The translations under genes were made by a program, and so were the position numbers. Positions 25,442 to 33,925 of a stretch of 64,000 nt of DNA are shown here, one piece after another. Source of the DNA: Microbacterium enclense (GTDB lineage: Bacteria; Actinomycetota; Actinomycetes; Actinomycetales; Microbacteriaceae); assembly GCF_001456955.1 (NCBI RefSeq), contig NZ_KQ758472.1:194022-258021 (forward strand), written 5' to 3'. Positions within the stretch are counted from its first letter, which is position 1, and every line of letters starts with the position of its first letter. The notes beneath the pieces are model-generated. The model was not told the origin of the DNA and searched no databases. It saw only the letters and a list, made by a program, of their open reading frames with translations.

Positions 25442-27240
25442 CCGCCGCACTCGCGCCTGTCGGATACGCGCGCCCCACGGTGCCCTGGAACGGCCTCACC
25501 GTCACCGACCTCTTCTGCGGTGCGGGCGGGTCGTCGTCGGGCCTCGTGGAAGCGGGATACCGAGTCGTCATCGCGGCGAACCACTGGGCACTCGCGATCG
25601 AGTCGCACCAGATCAACCACCCCGACACCGACCACTCGCAGGCGGACATCTCGCAGGTGAACCCGGCGTACTTCCCGAAGACGCACGTGCTGTGGGGGTC
25701 GCCGGAGTGCACGAACCACTCGATCGCGAAGGGTGTGAAGCGTCAGCGGGCACAGGATCAGGCGCTGTTCGAGCTGGACGGCACTCGCCCGCTGGCCGAC
25801 GAGGCCGCGAACCGCTCGCGCGCCACGATGTGGGACATTCCCCGATTCGCCGAGCACCACCGCTACATGGCGATCATCCTCGAGAACGTCGTCGACGCGT
25901 ACCGGTGGGACCAGTTCGAGGCGTGGCAGATGGCGATGCGCGCCCTCGGCTACCGGATGCAGTTCGTGTGGCTGAACAGCATGCACGCGCAGATCGGCGG
26001 GCTCCCGGCGCCGCAGTCTCGCGACCGCATGTACATCGTCATGTGGCGCGAGGATCTCGTGTCGAAGGACCGCCCCGGCCCCGACGTCGGAAAGTGGACG
26101 CGCCCGATGGCGGTGTGCCCCGAGCACGGCGAGGTGCAGGCCGCCCAGGCGTTCAAGAAAGCCGAGCAGTGGGGCCGTTACCGCGCGCAGTACGTCTACC
26201 GGTGCCCGAAGTGCTGGCTCCCGATCGAGCCGGGGTGGCTGGCCGCCGAGTCGATCATCGACTGGTCGCTGCCTGCGCCCCGCATCGGCGACCGCTCGAA
26301 GCCCCTCGCGCCCAAGACGCGCGAGCGCATCCGCCGAGGCATTGAGCGCCACTGGGCCCCGATCATCGCGAAGGCCGCCGGCAACACGTACGACGGCGTC
26401 ACGACCGGGTCGGGTTACCTCCGGGTCAGCGATCTGGACTCGCCCATCCCAGCGCAGACGGGCACCGCCGAGCACGGCCTCGCGATGCCGCCGGCGTTCC
26501 TCGCGCAGTTCCGCGAGCGGGACCGGACGCAGACGCTCGACAAGGCGCTGCCGACGGTCGTCGCCGACGGCGCGGGCCAGGCACTCCTGGTGCCGGTCGA
26601 GGGCCGCGACGGTAAGAGCGCGGCATCCGTCGCGGATCCGCTGCGCACCCAGTCGACGCGGAACGAGACGGGCCTGCTGGTCCCGTACTACTCGAAGGGA
26701 GCCTCGCGGCCGACGAGCGACCCGATGGGCACGATCACGACTGTCGACAGCGCGGGTCTCGTCGTGCCGCTGCGCAACCACGGCGTCGCGAAGCCGACCT
26801 CGCATCCGATCGACACGGTGAGCGCGGAGGGGAACCACCATGCGCTCGTGCTGACGAACACGCACCAGAACCGTGCGCGCCCCGTGACCGAGCCCCTGCC
26901 GACGGCGACCACCGCCACGACGCAGGCGCTCATTATGCGGAACAACCTGGGCGGCGCCGAGATGACGACGCCCGCGATCGAGCCCCTGCGGACGTTGACG
27001 ACCGGCGGTCACCAGTCGCTGCTGGAACCGGGCGCGCCCATCAGCCTCGACGTCGACGACGCGGGCTTCCGCATGCTCGAGCCTCACGAGATCCAGCTCG
27101 GCATGGGCTTCGCCGCCGACTACCACCTCGTCGGATCGAAGCGGGACAAGGTCAAGCAGGCCGGGAACGCCGTCACTCCGCCCGCCGCGCGCGACCTGGG
27201 CCATGCCGTCGCCGAGTTCCTCCTCGCGGTGCATTCGTGA
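25438..27240 (+). CDS. C5-cytosine DNA methyltransferase with repeated insert
   Basis: A 600-residue methyltransferase. Motif I is VTDLFCGAGGSSSGL (21-35); motif IV is WGSPECTNHS with the catalytic Cys; motif VI is ILENVVDAYRW; motif VIII is PAPQSRDRMYIV; motifs IX/X are RMLEPHEIQLGMGF and KQAGNAVTPPAARDLG. Between VIII and IX lie a CPEHG...CPKC zinc-ribbon-like insert (about 222-261) and then about 190 residues of degenerate repeats of the form P-x2-T-(I/V/L)-(T/S). It should modify phage DNA, probably against host restriction. No restriction endonuclease partner is seen nearby, so it is an orphan. Confidence 0.9.
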   Translation: MTAALAPVGYARPTVPWNGLTVTDLFCGAGGSSSGLVEAGYRVVIAANHWALAIESHQINHPDTDHSQADISQVNPAYFPKTHVLWGSPECTNHSIAKGVKRQRAQDQALFELDGTRPLADEAANRSRATMWDIPRFAEHHRYMAIILENVVDAYRWDQFEAWQMAMRALGYRMQFVWLNSMHAQIGGLPAPQSRDRMYIVMWREDLVSKDRPGPDVGKWTRPMAVCPEHGEVQAAQAFKKAEQWGRYRAQYVYRCPKCWLPIEPGWLAAESIIDWSLPAPRIGDRSKPLAPKTRERIRRGIERHWAPIIAKAAGNTYDGVTTGSGYLRVSDLDSPIPAQTGTAEHGLAMPPAFLAQFRERDRTQTLDKALPTVVADGAGQALLVPVEGRDGKSAASVADPLRTQSTRNETGLLVPYYSKGASRPTSDPMGTITTVDSAGLVVPLRNHGVAKPTSHPIDTVSAEGNHHALVLTNTHQNRARPVTEPLPTATTATTQALIMRNNLGGAEMTTPAIEPLRTLTTGGHQSLLEPGAPISLDVDDAGFRMLEPHEIQLGMGFAADYHLVGSKRDKVKQAGNAVTPPAARDLGHAVAEFLLAVHS

Positions 27241-27827
27241 ACTGGGCGCCCGACACCCTCCCCCGGGTCCGCCGCGCGTGCGGCGCGTGCCCGGGATGCC
27301 ACCCCGGCCGCCAGTTCGGTGGCGACGAGTGCTGCCGCCGTTCCACCTGCCCCTGCCACGAAGGAGACACCGTGTCCGATCGACGCGTCCCCCGCCGCCA
27401 GCTCGAAGCGCTGTCCCGGCGCGACGGGTTCGTGTGCGTGTGGACGGCAACCGAGGGCGACCGTCTCGTCCCGCAGCACCGTCAGGGCGGGATGGGCGGC
27501 CGCCCTGACAAGCACCGCACCGAGAACCTCCTCTGGCTCGACTCGCTCCTCAACGGGGGCATCGAGGCGGACGCCGACCTCGCCGAGATCGCGAAGGCGT
27601 ACGGCATCAAGGTCCCCATCTGGGTGCCCGATGTGGCCGCGGTGCCGGTGTTCTTCGCGCACGAGCACGCCTGGTTCCTCCTCGAGGGCGACGAGCGCCG
27701 GGAAATCAGCGCCGTCGAGGCCCTCGACCGGATGCACCAGATCTACGGGGACGAGTACTTCGCGTGGAAGGCTCGCGCGGACCAGTCGCCCCGGGCCGCG
27801 CTGCTCGCGCTGAGGGGGTCTCGCTGA
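27237..27827 (+). CDS. HNH-like protein with Cys-rich N-terminus
   Basis: A 196-residue protein. Its start is Cys-rich (CGACPGCHPG and CCRRSTCPCHEG). The middle, VPQHRQGGMGGRPDKHRTEN then LLWLDSLLNG, resembles the actinophage HNH fold (HR..GMGG......N.L.L...) but the usual Cys residues after LL are missing, so zinc binding and catalysis may be changed. The long reading from GTG 27237 is kept because it overlaps the methyltransferase stop by 4 bp; a GTG at 27372 is an alternative. Confidence 0.65.
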   Translation: MNWAPDTLPRVRRACGACPGCHPGRQFGGDECCRRSTCPCHEGDTVSDRRVPRRQLEALSRRDGFVCVWTATEGDRLVPQHRQGGMGGRPDKHRTENLLWLDSLLNGGIEADADLAEIAKAYGIKVPIWVPDVAAVPVFFAHEHAWFLLEGDERREISAVEALDRMHQIYGDEYFAWKARADQSPRAALLALRGSR

Positions 27828-28645
27828 TGCGTATCCGCAGCACGAAGCCGGAGTTCTGGAAGAGCGAGCGTGTTGCGCTCCTGTCGTGGGAGGACCGTCT
27901 CCTTCTCAAGGGGCTGGAGTCGTACGTCGACGACAACGGCGTGGGCCGCGACGACGTCGCCCTGATCGTCGGTGACCTCTTCGCTCGCGACATGTTCGCG
28001 AATCCTCGCGAGACCGTCGCGAGGGTGTCCGAAGGTCTTTCCCGCATCGAAACGGCCGGACTTATCCACAGGTACGAGGCCGAGGGGACGCGGCTGCTGT
28101 TCGTGTCGTTCTGGGAAAGCATCCAACGGATCGACAAGCCCGGGCGGGGAAGAATGCCCAGGCCAGACGGCACAACCGAGTTCGGAGACTCCGACATTCG
28201 CGAGAGTGTCGCGAAACGTCGCGAGACCGTCGCTCCTGGAACAGAGGAACAGGGGAACAGAGGAACAGAGGAACAGGGTGTTCTCGCGCGCGTGACCCCG
28301 ACCGCTGAACTCGAAGCAGCCTTCGCTCACGCCTACGCCGCCTGGCCGAAGAAGACCGAACGGAAGCAGGCGTTCGACCGGTTCAAGATCGCCGCCCGCC
28401 GCCGCCCCTTCACCGAGCTCGTCGCCGACATCGTCCGCTTCGGGAACGCGTACGCCGAGACGACGGAGACGAAGTTCGTCCCCGCGCTGGGCGTGTGGAT
28501 CGGTCACGAGCGGTGGACCGACGATCTCCCCGCGGCCCGCACCCCCCGCCCCGCCCCTGCCGCGCGCCCGACGCGCGGTCAGGAGCACCTCGCCTACATC
28601 GCCTCTCTCGGCGAACCCACTCACCAGCAGGAGATCGAACGATGA
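27827..28645 (+). CDS. Phage replication initiator (lambda O-like role)
   Basis: A 272-residue protein starting MRIRSTKPEFWKSERV. Residues about 1-100 look like a winged-helix DNA-binding domain (LSWEDRLLLKGLESYVDDNG and ETVARVSEGLSRIETAGLI). The middle includes PGTEEQGNRGTEEQGV, encoded by a run of short direct repeats. The C-terminal half (AYAAWPKKTERKQAFDRFKI) resembles replisome-organiser tails. With the next gene it forms an initiator plus helicase-loader pair. Start 27827 is set by the TGATG junction with the upstream gene. Confidence 0.78.
   Translation: MRIRSTKPEFWKSERVALLSWEDRLLLKGLESYVDDNGVGRDDVALIVGDLFARDMFANPRETVARVSEGLSRIETAGLIHRYEAEGTRLLFVSFWESIQRIDKPGRGRMPRPDGTTEFGDSDIRESVAKRRETVAPGTEEQGNRGTEEQGVLARVTPTAELEAAFAHAYAAWPKKTERKQAFDRFKIAARRRPFTELVADIVRFGNAYAETTETKFVPALGVWIGHERWTDDLPAARTPRPAPAARPTRGQEHLAYIASLGEPTHQQEIER
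28238..28277 (+). repeat. Iteron cluster, candidate phage replication origin
   Basis: Five tandem 8-mers GGAACAG(A/G) run without a gap from 28238 to 28277, inside the initiator gene. Just upstream (28196-28236) the words TCGCGA and GTCGCGA recur. Initiator-binding iterons inside the initiator's own gene are how lambdoid origins are built, so this is the best origin candidate in the prophage. Confidence 0.6.
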
Positions 28646-29043
28646 ACACTCAGGAAGCGGCGAAGCTCCTCGCGGTCGCCGCGGGCTTCGACAACCGCCG
28701 CCCCGACGACCTCGCGACCGCCGCGTGGCGCGAACTTCTCGGCGACTTCACGTACGAGCAGTGCCGCGCCGCGATCGTCGCCCACTACCGCGACCCCGCG
28801 ACCCGGCACCAGTACCTCACCGCCGCGCACGTGCTCGACCGCGTCGAGGCGAACGCCCGCACGAAGACCGCCGACGTCGAGACCGACGTGCGCTCGGCGA
28901 AGGCGCGCGGCATCGTCCCCGCCGACTGGCCGCGCCGGCAACCGCTCGACCCGGAGGCCGCGTACCGGCTGCAGGCCGCGCGAGAGCGGGACCGGCAGGA
29001 GTCCATCCGCCACACGACCGGCGCGATCGAGGCCGGAGCATGA
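28642..29043 (+). CDS. Probable helicase loader
   Basis: A 133-residue helical protein. MNTQEAAKLLAVAAGFDNRR and WRELLGDFTYEQCRAAIVAH follow the pattern of phage helicase loader/inhibitor proteins of the G39P type (short N-terminal helical domain, then an unstructured charged tail). Direct adjacency (4-bp overlap) to the initiator gene supports a lambda P-like job of bringing the host DnaB to the origin. The assignment rests on pattern and position only. Confidence 0.6.
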   Translation: MNTQEAAKLLAVAAGFDNRRPDDLATAAWRELLGDFTYEQCRAAIVAHYRDPATRHQYLTAAHVLDRVEANARTKTADVETDVRSAKARGIVPADWPRRQPLDPEAAYRLQAARERDRQESIRHTTGAIEAGA

Positions 29044-29387
29044 CCGTCTCGGTGAACTTCGCGGACCAGGCGTGGGCGCGCCTCGCAGTCCTGGCGGACG
29101 GGATCGGCATCACCGTCCCCGAGCTGCTCGAGGACGCCGCGCAGCGTCTCCTCGTCGGCACGTCCCGGTTCGCGAAGGACCAGCCCCGCCGGGCGGAGCA
29201 GCTCGCCCGCACCCGCGCCGTGCACAAGCAGATGCTCACGTCGCAGATCATCCGGCTCCGCGCGCAGGGCCGCACGGTCATGCAGATCGCGGACGCGGTC
29301 GGCTACTCGTCGTCGTACGTGTCGAAGATCCTCTGCGAGAACGGCGCTCGCACCCACAAGACCCATACCGAAAGGACAGCAGCATGA
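29040..29387 (+). CDS. Helix-turn-helix protein
   Basis: A 115-residue protein. The C-terminal part [20 protein letters not shown] then [13 protein letters not shown] is a clear resolvase/transposase-type helix-turn-helix. The N-terminal half is helical. Basic character and place in the replication operon suggest a DNA-binding regulator. Start ATG 29040 overlaps the upstream stop by 4 bp. Confidence 0.75.
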   Translation: MTVSVNFADQAWARLAVLADGIGITVPELLEDAAQRLLVGTSRFAKDQPRRAEQLARTRAVHKQMLTSQIIRLRAQGRTVMQIADAVGYSSSYVSKILCENGARTHKTHTERTAA

Positions 29388-29614
29388 GCAAGCGAGACAC
29401 CCGCCCGATCGAGGTCGGCGACAGGTTCGAGACCCGCGATGCCCGCGATGGCGGGAAGGTCGTCGAGGTCGTGGAGGTGAAGCGCAACGCGCTCGGAGCC
29501 ATTCGCTACCTGATCCGCACCGAGGTCCATCCCCGCAACCCCTCGGCTGTGGGCCGCGCCGTCCGCGTGCAGGAGAGCACCCTCCGCGGCGCCTACAAGC
29601 GGGTGAGCCGCTGA
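29384..29614 (+). CDS. Small basic phage protein
   Basis: A 76-residue protein with alternating beta-strand pattern ([31 protein letters not shown]) like a small barrel. AAAGGA lies about 8 nt before ATG 29384. Its stop overlaps the SSB start. No named family. Confidence 0.68.
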   Translation: MSKRDTRPIEVGDRFETRDARDGGKVVEVVEVKRNALGAIRYLIRTEVHPRNPSAVGRAVRVQESTLRGAYKRVSR

Positions 29615-30111
29615 TGGCCGGCGAGACGATCATCACCGTCGTCGGCAACCTCACCGCTGACCCGGAGCTGCGGTACACGCAGAACGGCCTCCCCGTCGCG
29701 AACTTCACCATCGCGAGCACCGCGCGCACCTTCGACCGGCAGGCGAACGAGTGGAAGGACGGCGAGGCGCTGTTCCTGCGGGCGTCGGTGTGGCGCGAGT
29801 TCGCGGAGCACGTCGCTGGGTCGCTGACGAAGGGGTCGCGTGTCATCGCGACCGGGCGGCTCAAGCAGCGCTCGTTCAAGGACAAGGAGGGCAACGACCG
29901 GACGGCGATCGAGCTGGAGGTCGACGAGATCGGGCCGAGCCTGAGGTACGCGACGGCGCAGGTGACGCGCGCCGCAGGCGGTACGGGCTCGACTGGCGGT
30001 CGATCGGGTGCCACGGCGGGTGACGAGCCCTGGGCGACGCCGGGAGCGGCTCAGGCGGGCGCTGCGGACGCGTGGGGAGGTGGCGGACATGGCGACGACA
30101 CCCCGTTCTGA
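29614..30111 (+). CDS. ssb: Single-stranded DNA-binding protein
   Basis: A 165-residue SSB. The OB fold is plain: [45 protein letters not shown], and [17 protein letters not shown] Gly-rich linker leads to the acidic tip GDDTPF, the conserved partner-binding tail. It protects single strands made by the YqaJ exonuclease and at replication forks. Confidence 0.95.
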   Translation: MAGETIITVVGNLTADPELRYTQNGLPVANFTIASTARTFDRQANEWKDGEALFLRASVWREFAEHVAGSLTKGSRVIATGRLKQRSFKDKEGNDRTAIELEVDEIGPSLRYATAQVTRAAGGTGSTGGRSGATAGDEPWATPGAAQAGAADAWGGGGHGDDTPF

Positions 30112-30232
30112 GCCCCTCTGCCCGGAGTGCCGGGACGGAAAGTGCCGCAACTGCATCGAGCAGGCGATGACCGACGACGAACTGGCGCCCTGCGGGTGCC
30201 CCAACCACGAGGAGACCCCGTGCGCATCCTGA
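30089..30232 (+). CDS. Small zinc-binding protein
   Basis: A 47-residue protein starting inside the end of ssb. [12 protein letters not shown] and CGCPNH give a Cys-rich core for one or two zinc ions. Nothing else can be said; its reading frame is strongly coding and it overlaps the next gene by 13 bp. Confidence 0.62.
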   Translation: MATTPRSEPLCPECRDGKCRNCIEQAMTDDELAPCGCPNHEETPCAS

Positions 30233-30708
30233 CCGTTCGCCAGCCATGGGCTCACGCGATCATTCACGGCGGTAAGGACGTCGAGAACCGCGTCCGCAAC
30301 GTCGCGGGGGACTACCGCGGACCGGTTGCGATTCACGCGGCACTGCAACGCGACGATGACGGCTGGGTCAGCTCCGGTCGTTATGCCCTCACGAGAACGA
30401 TGGACCGCGGCCAACCGGCCACCCTCGGCGCGATCATCGGCGTCGTTGACCTCGAGGACGCGCACCTGGTGAAGCAGTCCAACGGCATAAGCAACGTCTG
30501 CTTCGACAATCACACGCCTGTCGGACGGATCTGCTCACCGTGGGCGCAGAACTACATCGAGTTCCCCGCCTACTCGGGGTACCACCTCGTGCTCGCCAAT
30601 CCGCGACCGCTGAAAGATCCGGTTCCGTACCGGGGGGCGCTCGGACTCCGCCGCCTCGACGACGACACCACCGCGCGCATCCTCGCGCAGATCGGAGAAC
30701 AGGCATGA
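30220..30708 (+). CDS. ASCH-domain protein
   Basis: A 162-residue protein from GTG 30220. [20 protein letters not shown] then VENRVRNVAGDYRGPVAIHA is the typical start of an ASCH/PUA-like domain, an RNA- or modified-base-binding fold common in phages. The GTG opens directly on the domain, which decides the start. Role in the phage is unknown; ASCH proteins are thought to act in RNA or modified-DNA metabolism. Confidence 0.8.
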   Translation: MRILTVRQPWAHAIIHGGKDVENRVRNVAGDYRGPVAIHAALQRDDDGWVSSGRYALTRTMDRGQPATLGAIIGVVDLEDAHLVKQSNGISNVCFDNHTPVGRICSPWAQNYIEFPAYSGYHLVLANPRPLKDPVPYRGALGLRRLDDDTTARILAQIGEQA

Positions 30709-31562
30709 CGCTCGTCTGCGCAACGAACGACGGCCTCTCCGGCATCCGCGCGTGCACGACGCTCGGCGAGCACCGCGTTACCTGCCTCGACCACCCCGGC
30801 TGGGACGAGAAAACCCGACCCGGCACCTGCCGCGGGTGCCTCCCCCTCGCTGCCGAGGTCGGGTTCCTCTGCCGCCACTGCTGGGAGCTCGTCGAGACCG
30901 CCTACGCCGGGTGGCAGCGGTGGTCGACGCTCATCGTCGCCGCCGGCGGGCGCGCCGTCACCGCGACGGGAGGGGGTGGGTCGTCGGCGCTCGGGTACTC
31001 GAACCTGTCGCTCGCCATGCTCGAACTCGACGCCTGCAACCGCCACCTCGCGACCCGGGAGGACCGCACCCTGCTCATGTGGGTGAACACGCCCGCCGGC
31101 GCCGGACACGCGATCCAGTTCGCGCACGCCGCGCTGAACGCGTACCGCACGCTCGAGGTCGAGGAACGCGCGAAGGTAACCCCGCCGCCCGCGCGGTGCC
31201 CCGAGTGCGGCCTCCTCACGGCAACACGGAACCGGGAGCGGGTCGTCGGCGCGTTCACCGTCGTCGAATGCCAGCACTGCGGCCACCGCCTCGACAAGAT
31301 CCGCACCGGCCCCGACTCCTGGACCGGATCGCGCGCCTGCGAGCACGACAACGGCGCCGAGCACCTCGCGTGCACCGACGTCGACTGCGGCTGCTGGTGC
31401 CACCACTACGGCACCAAGTCCCGCCGCGCCGGCATCGAACTCCTCTGGGACGCCGACCTCGCCACCGCCGCCCCCGGCTCCGCACCCCGCGACGCCTGGA
31501 CCATCGACGACGCCCACACGATCACCCGGCGCACCGCCGACACCGGAAGGAAGACCGCATGA
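30705..31562 (+). CDS. Multi-zinc-ribbon phage protein
   Basis: A 285-residue protein with four Cys-rich clusters: CRGCLPLAAEVGFLCRHC, ARCPECGLL, VECQHCGHRL and DCGCWCHHYG. The middle ECGLL...CQHCG pair is a classic zinc ribbon. Spacing helices carry WELVETAYAGWQRW. Similar Cys-rich proteins occur in actinophage early regions, but the function is not known to me. Overlaps both neighbours by 4 bp. Confidence 0.75.
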   Translation: MTLVCATNDGLSGIRACTTLGEHRVTCLDHPGWDEKTRPGTCRGCLPLAAEVGFLCRHCWELVETAYAGWQRWSTLIVAAGGRAVTATGGGGSSALGYSNLSLAMLELDACNRHLATREDRTLLMWVNTPAGAGHAIQFAHAALNAYRTLEVEERAKVTPPPARCPECGLLTATRNRERVVGAFTVVECQHCGHRLDKIRTGPDSWTGSRACEHDNGAEHLACTDVDCGCWCHHYGTKSRRAGIELLWDADLATAAPGSAPRDAWTIDDAHTITRRTADTGRKTA

Positions 31563-31975
31563 CCACCACAGACGTTGTTCTCCCCGGCGCAGAGAAGTGC
31601 CCCGGACACCTCGAATGGTCCGCTTTCGGCGCGATGTACCCCGACACCGTGTGCGCCAGCGCGCTCAGGTGGGCTGATGGCTACCAGGGGACCGGCCTGT
31701 GCGATGCTGACGACGCATTCCGAGAGAAGGGCATTCCCTGCCCGTTCTGCGACCCGGACGGATTCATCGACTACCAGTGGTCGGTCAGCGACGGCGAACA
31801 CGTCATCCTCTGGGAAGCCGACGAGACCGCCGTTCACCCCGACACCGATATCCACTTCCACGATGGCAAAGCGCTGTGGTGGACAGCGACTCACCCAGAC
31901 CGCGGCGAAGAGCGGGTGCTGTTTCGTTCGATCATGGACCGCTGGGACGAGGTAGAAGCGGAGGTTCACCCGTGA
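31559..31975 (+). CDS. Phage protein of unknown function
   Basis: A 138-residue acidic protein with a CPFCDPDG motif in the middle and many Trp and Asp residues. ATG 31559 overlaps the upstream stop by 4 bp. The protein is not recognised. Confidence 0.7.
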   Translation: MTTTDVVLPGAEKCPGHLEWSAFGAMYPDTVCASALRWADGYQGTGLCDADDAFREKGIPCPFCDPDGFIDYQWSVSDGEHVILWEADETAVHPDTDIHFHDGKALWWTATHPDRGEERVLFRSIMDRWDEVEAEVHP

Positions 31976-32259
31976 CCGCCTCCACAGTGCCGACCTTCGC
32001 CGCCTGGCACACCGCCGCCGAGGAGAGCTTCGACCGGATGCGCGCCCACGCCGTCGAGGAGCTGTCCGCTCTGCTCGGCGAGGACGTGCACCTCGACGAA
32101 ACCGGCGCGATCGTCCTGGACGAGGACCAGCGAGACCGGCTTCTCGCCGCCGTACCGACCACCACCGCGCCCGGGTTCCCGTACGAGACCGCCTGGGGCG
32201 TCCCGATCCGGCGCGCCGAGGCGGACGCGCTCAACCACCCGAATGGGAGCGCATCGTGA
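31972..32259 (+). CDS. Small acidic phage protein
   Basis: A 95-residue protein from GTG 31972, helical at the start (AAWHTAAEESFDRMRAHAVE). It overlaps both neighbours by 4 bp. No motif recognised. Confidence 0.65.
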   Translation: MTASTVPTFAAWHTAAEESFDRMRAHAVEELSALLGEDVHLDETGAIVLDEDQRDRLLAAVPTTTAPGFPYETAWGVPIRRAEADALNHPNGSAS

Positions 32260-32636
32260 CTGTCTACGTCGATGACATGTTCATGAAGGCCACCGTCCCA
32301 AACGGTGCTCGCAAGGTCAGCGGCGAGTGGTGCCACATGCAGGCCGACACCCGCGAAGAACTCGACGACATGGCCGACAAGATCGGCTTGCGTCGCTCGT
32401 GGATTCAGTACCCGGGCACGTGGAAAGAGCACTACGACGTGACGCGCCCGCGTCGGGACGCCGCTATCGCGGCCGGCGCGGTGCCAGTGGGCATGCTCGA
32501 ACTCGCCCGCATCCGCAAGCGGTGGCGCGAGGAACACAGATCGAGCGTGCAGGAGTGCGAGTGCTCCGAGTTCGCGCAGCAGCATGCGATCACGGACCCA
32601 GGATGCCCGGCTCACGAATCGAGTGATCCGTCATGA
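32256..32636 (+). CDS. DUF4031-type protein
   Basis: A 126-residue protein from GTG 32256. MTVYVDDMFMKATVPNG, WCHMQADTREELDDMADKIG, RSWIQYPGTWKEHYDV and AAIAAGAVPVG match my memory of the DUF4031 family, common in actinobacteria and their phages and of unknown function. A Cys/His cluster (CECSEFAQQH...CPAH) at the C-terminus could bind zinc. Confidence 0.75.
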   Translation: MTVYVDDMFMKATVPNGARKVSGEWCHMQADTREELDDMADKIGLRRSWIQYPGTWKEHYDVTRPRRDAAIAAGAVPVGMLELARIRKRWREEHRSSVQECECSEFAQQHAITDPGCPAHESSDPS

Positions 32637-32794
32637 TCGACGCAATCGAGCGCGTGCGCGAGGTGTGCGCCAAGGCTCTGGCGGTCAAGGTCGCCGGGTC
32701 GGGCGAGGGTGAGGCGGCCATGGCTGCCATGGCGTCCGTCATCCTCCGCATCCTGGACGGCGCAGAACCGAACGTGCGGGAGTCCGATGGCTGA
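32633..32794 (+). CDS. Small helical phage protein
   Basis: A 53-residue reading frame from ATG 32633 that overlaps the upstream stop by 4 bp and the next start by 8 bp. The product, MIDAIERVREVCAKALAVKV..., is one amphipathic helix plus a shorter Ala/Met-rich helix. The overlaps on both sides are the main evidence. Confidence 0.55.
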   Translation: MIDAIERVREVCAKALAVKVAGSGEGEAAMAAMASVILRILDGAEPNVRESDG

Positions 32795-33002
32795 CGTGCA
32801 GCTTCCCGCCTGGATCACCGTCAAGGTCGCGGCCGCCGTCGTCGGGAAGGCTGAGCGCACCGTGTACCGGTGGATCGACCGCGGCCTGCTCGCCACCGAC
32901 ACGGACGGCGAAGGCCGCACCCTGGTCCCGTCGAAGGCGGTCGGGCGCGTGGCCCTCACGCAGAAGCGCGGACGCCCCCGGGGCATTCCGACACGCCGCT
33001 GA
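32787..33002 (+). CDS. Small MerR/HTH_17-type DNA-binding protein
   Basis: A 71-residue protein. WITVKVAAAVVGKAERTVYR then WIDRGLLATDT is a helix-turn-helix followed by a wing, as in excisionase-type proteins. The C-terminus is very basic (QKRGRPRGIPTRR, an AT-hook-like GRPRG). It is the last gene of the early rightward operon, so it could control the switch to late genes or assist excision. Confidence 0.72.
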   Translation: MADVQLPAWITVKVAAAVVGKAERTVYRWIDRGLLATDTDGEGRTLVPSKAVGRVALTQKRGRPRGIPTRR

Positions 33003-33080
33003 TCGGGCCGCCCGGAAAAGGTGCAAATGTGTCAAAACAGGCAGGATAAGAACTAGATGGTGGATCACTCCGCCCACGAC

Positions 33081-33117
33081 GAAGCCCCGGCCCACACCAC
33101 GTGGAAACCGGGGCTTC
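33081..33117. terminator. Strong hairpin ending the early operon
   Basis: GAAGCCCCGG (33081-33090) pairs perfectly with CCGGGGCTTC (33108-33117) over a 17-nt loop, between the last early gene and the leftward 59-aa gene. It would work for both strands. The same word pair GAAGCCCCCGG/CCGGGGGCTTC builds the hairpin at 52058. Confidence 0.7.
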
Positions 33118-33128
33118 GACGCGCGGGA

Positions 33129-33308
33129 TCAGCCCTTCTCGACCGTCACGCTACCCGGCTGCGGACCGCCCGACGCATACCGATACGCCAACGCCAGGTC
33201 CGCAAGCGCTGCCGCCTTCGGTGCTGAGTTCAGCGACGAGCTCAGAACCGTCTTCGTGTGCTCCTCGATCGCCGCGAAGAGCGCCGCCTGCGTCTCTCTC
33301 TGCCCCAT
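33129..33308 (-). CDS. Lone leftward small gene before the terminase
   Basis: A 59-residue protein MGQRETQAALFAAIEEHTKT... with ALADLALAYRYASGG, mostly one long helix. It is the only leftward gene between the early and late operons. GGGGAATGTC before the ATG may be its RBS. No family is recognised; small helical proteins at this position occur in related actinophages, to my recollection. Confidence 0.58.
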   Translation of the reverse strand: MGQRETQAALFAAIEEHTKTVLSSSLNSAPKAAALADLALAYRYASGGPQPGSVTVEKG

Positions 33309-33412
33309 GACATTCCCCAATCCGCCGAGCCCTGCGCTCAGCACTGGTCTCCAACGTACGGGCAACCCCCGACACCCCACAGGGCAAGAGGCCCGCGAAG
33401 AGGTGACACCCC

Positions 33413-33925
33413 ATGGCGTCCATCAGTCCCGAACAGCGTCAGCGGGTCCTCGACCTCCACGCCACCGGCACCCCCCGCAACGAGATCTCCCGCCTCACCG
33501 GCATCAGCGCTGGGTCCGTCACCAACATCTGCCGCGACGCCGGCCGGTCCTTTGACCGGTCAGCGACGAAACAGGCGTCTGAGGCTCGCGCGGTGGATCT
33601 CGCGGCGGGTCGGCTTCGTCTGGCGGAGAAGATGCTGGCGGCCTCGGAGGCAATGCTCGACACCATCGACGACCCTTACATCGTCTTCAATTTCGGTGGC
33701 AGCGAGAACACGTACAACGAGCACGAGCTCGACTCGGCGCCGGTTGAGGTGAAGCGGAACATCATCACGACGGCGGGGATCACGTTCGACAAGCTGACCC
33801 GCATCGTGGAGAAGTCCGACAGCGGGCTCGAGCAGGCTGCTGGTGTGCTCGACACGATTGCGGCCGGGTTCACGGCTGCGGCTGAGCGGTACCGGGCCGC
33901 CGAGGCGACACCCGATGAGGGTTGA
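33413..33925 (+). CDS. Terminase small subunit-like protein
   Basis: A 170-residue protein. MASISPEQRQRVLDLHATGT then EISRLTGISAGSVTNICRD is an N-terminal helix-turn-helix; the rest is helical with a coiled-coil-like stretch. A DNA-binding N-terminus, its size and an 11-bp overlap with the large terminase gene support the small-subunit role: recognition of the packaging site. Confidence 0.75.
   Translation: MASISPEQRQRVLDLHATGTPRNEISRLTGISAGSVTNICRDAGRSFDRSATKQASEARAVDLAAGRLRLAEKMLAASEAMLDTIDDPYIVFNFGGSENTYNEHELDSAPVEVKRNIITTAGITFDKLTRIVEKSDSGLEQAAGVLDTIAAGFTAAAERYRAAEATPDEG

Noticed and set aside
25438-27240. Restriction-modification system around the methyltransferase
   Set aside because: No endonuclease gene of matching type is adjacent; the HNH-like neighbour lacks key Cys residues and looks like a common phage protein.
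28238-28277. CRISPR array
   Set aside because: The repeats are 8 bp and directly abut with no spacers. No CRISPR repeat-spacer pattern or cas gene was seen anywhere in the window.
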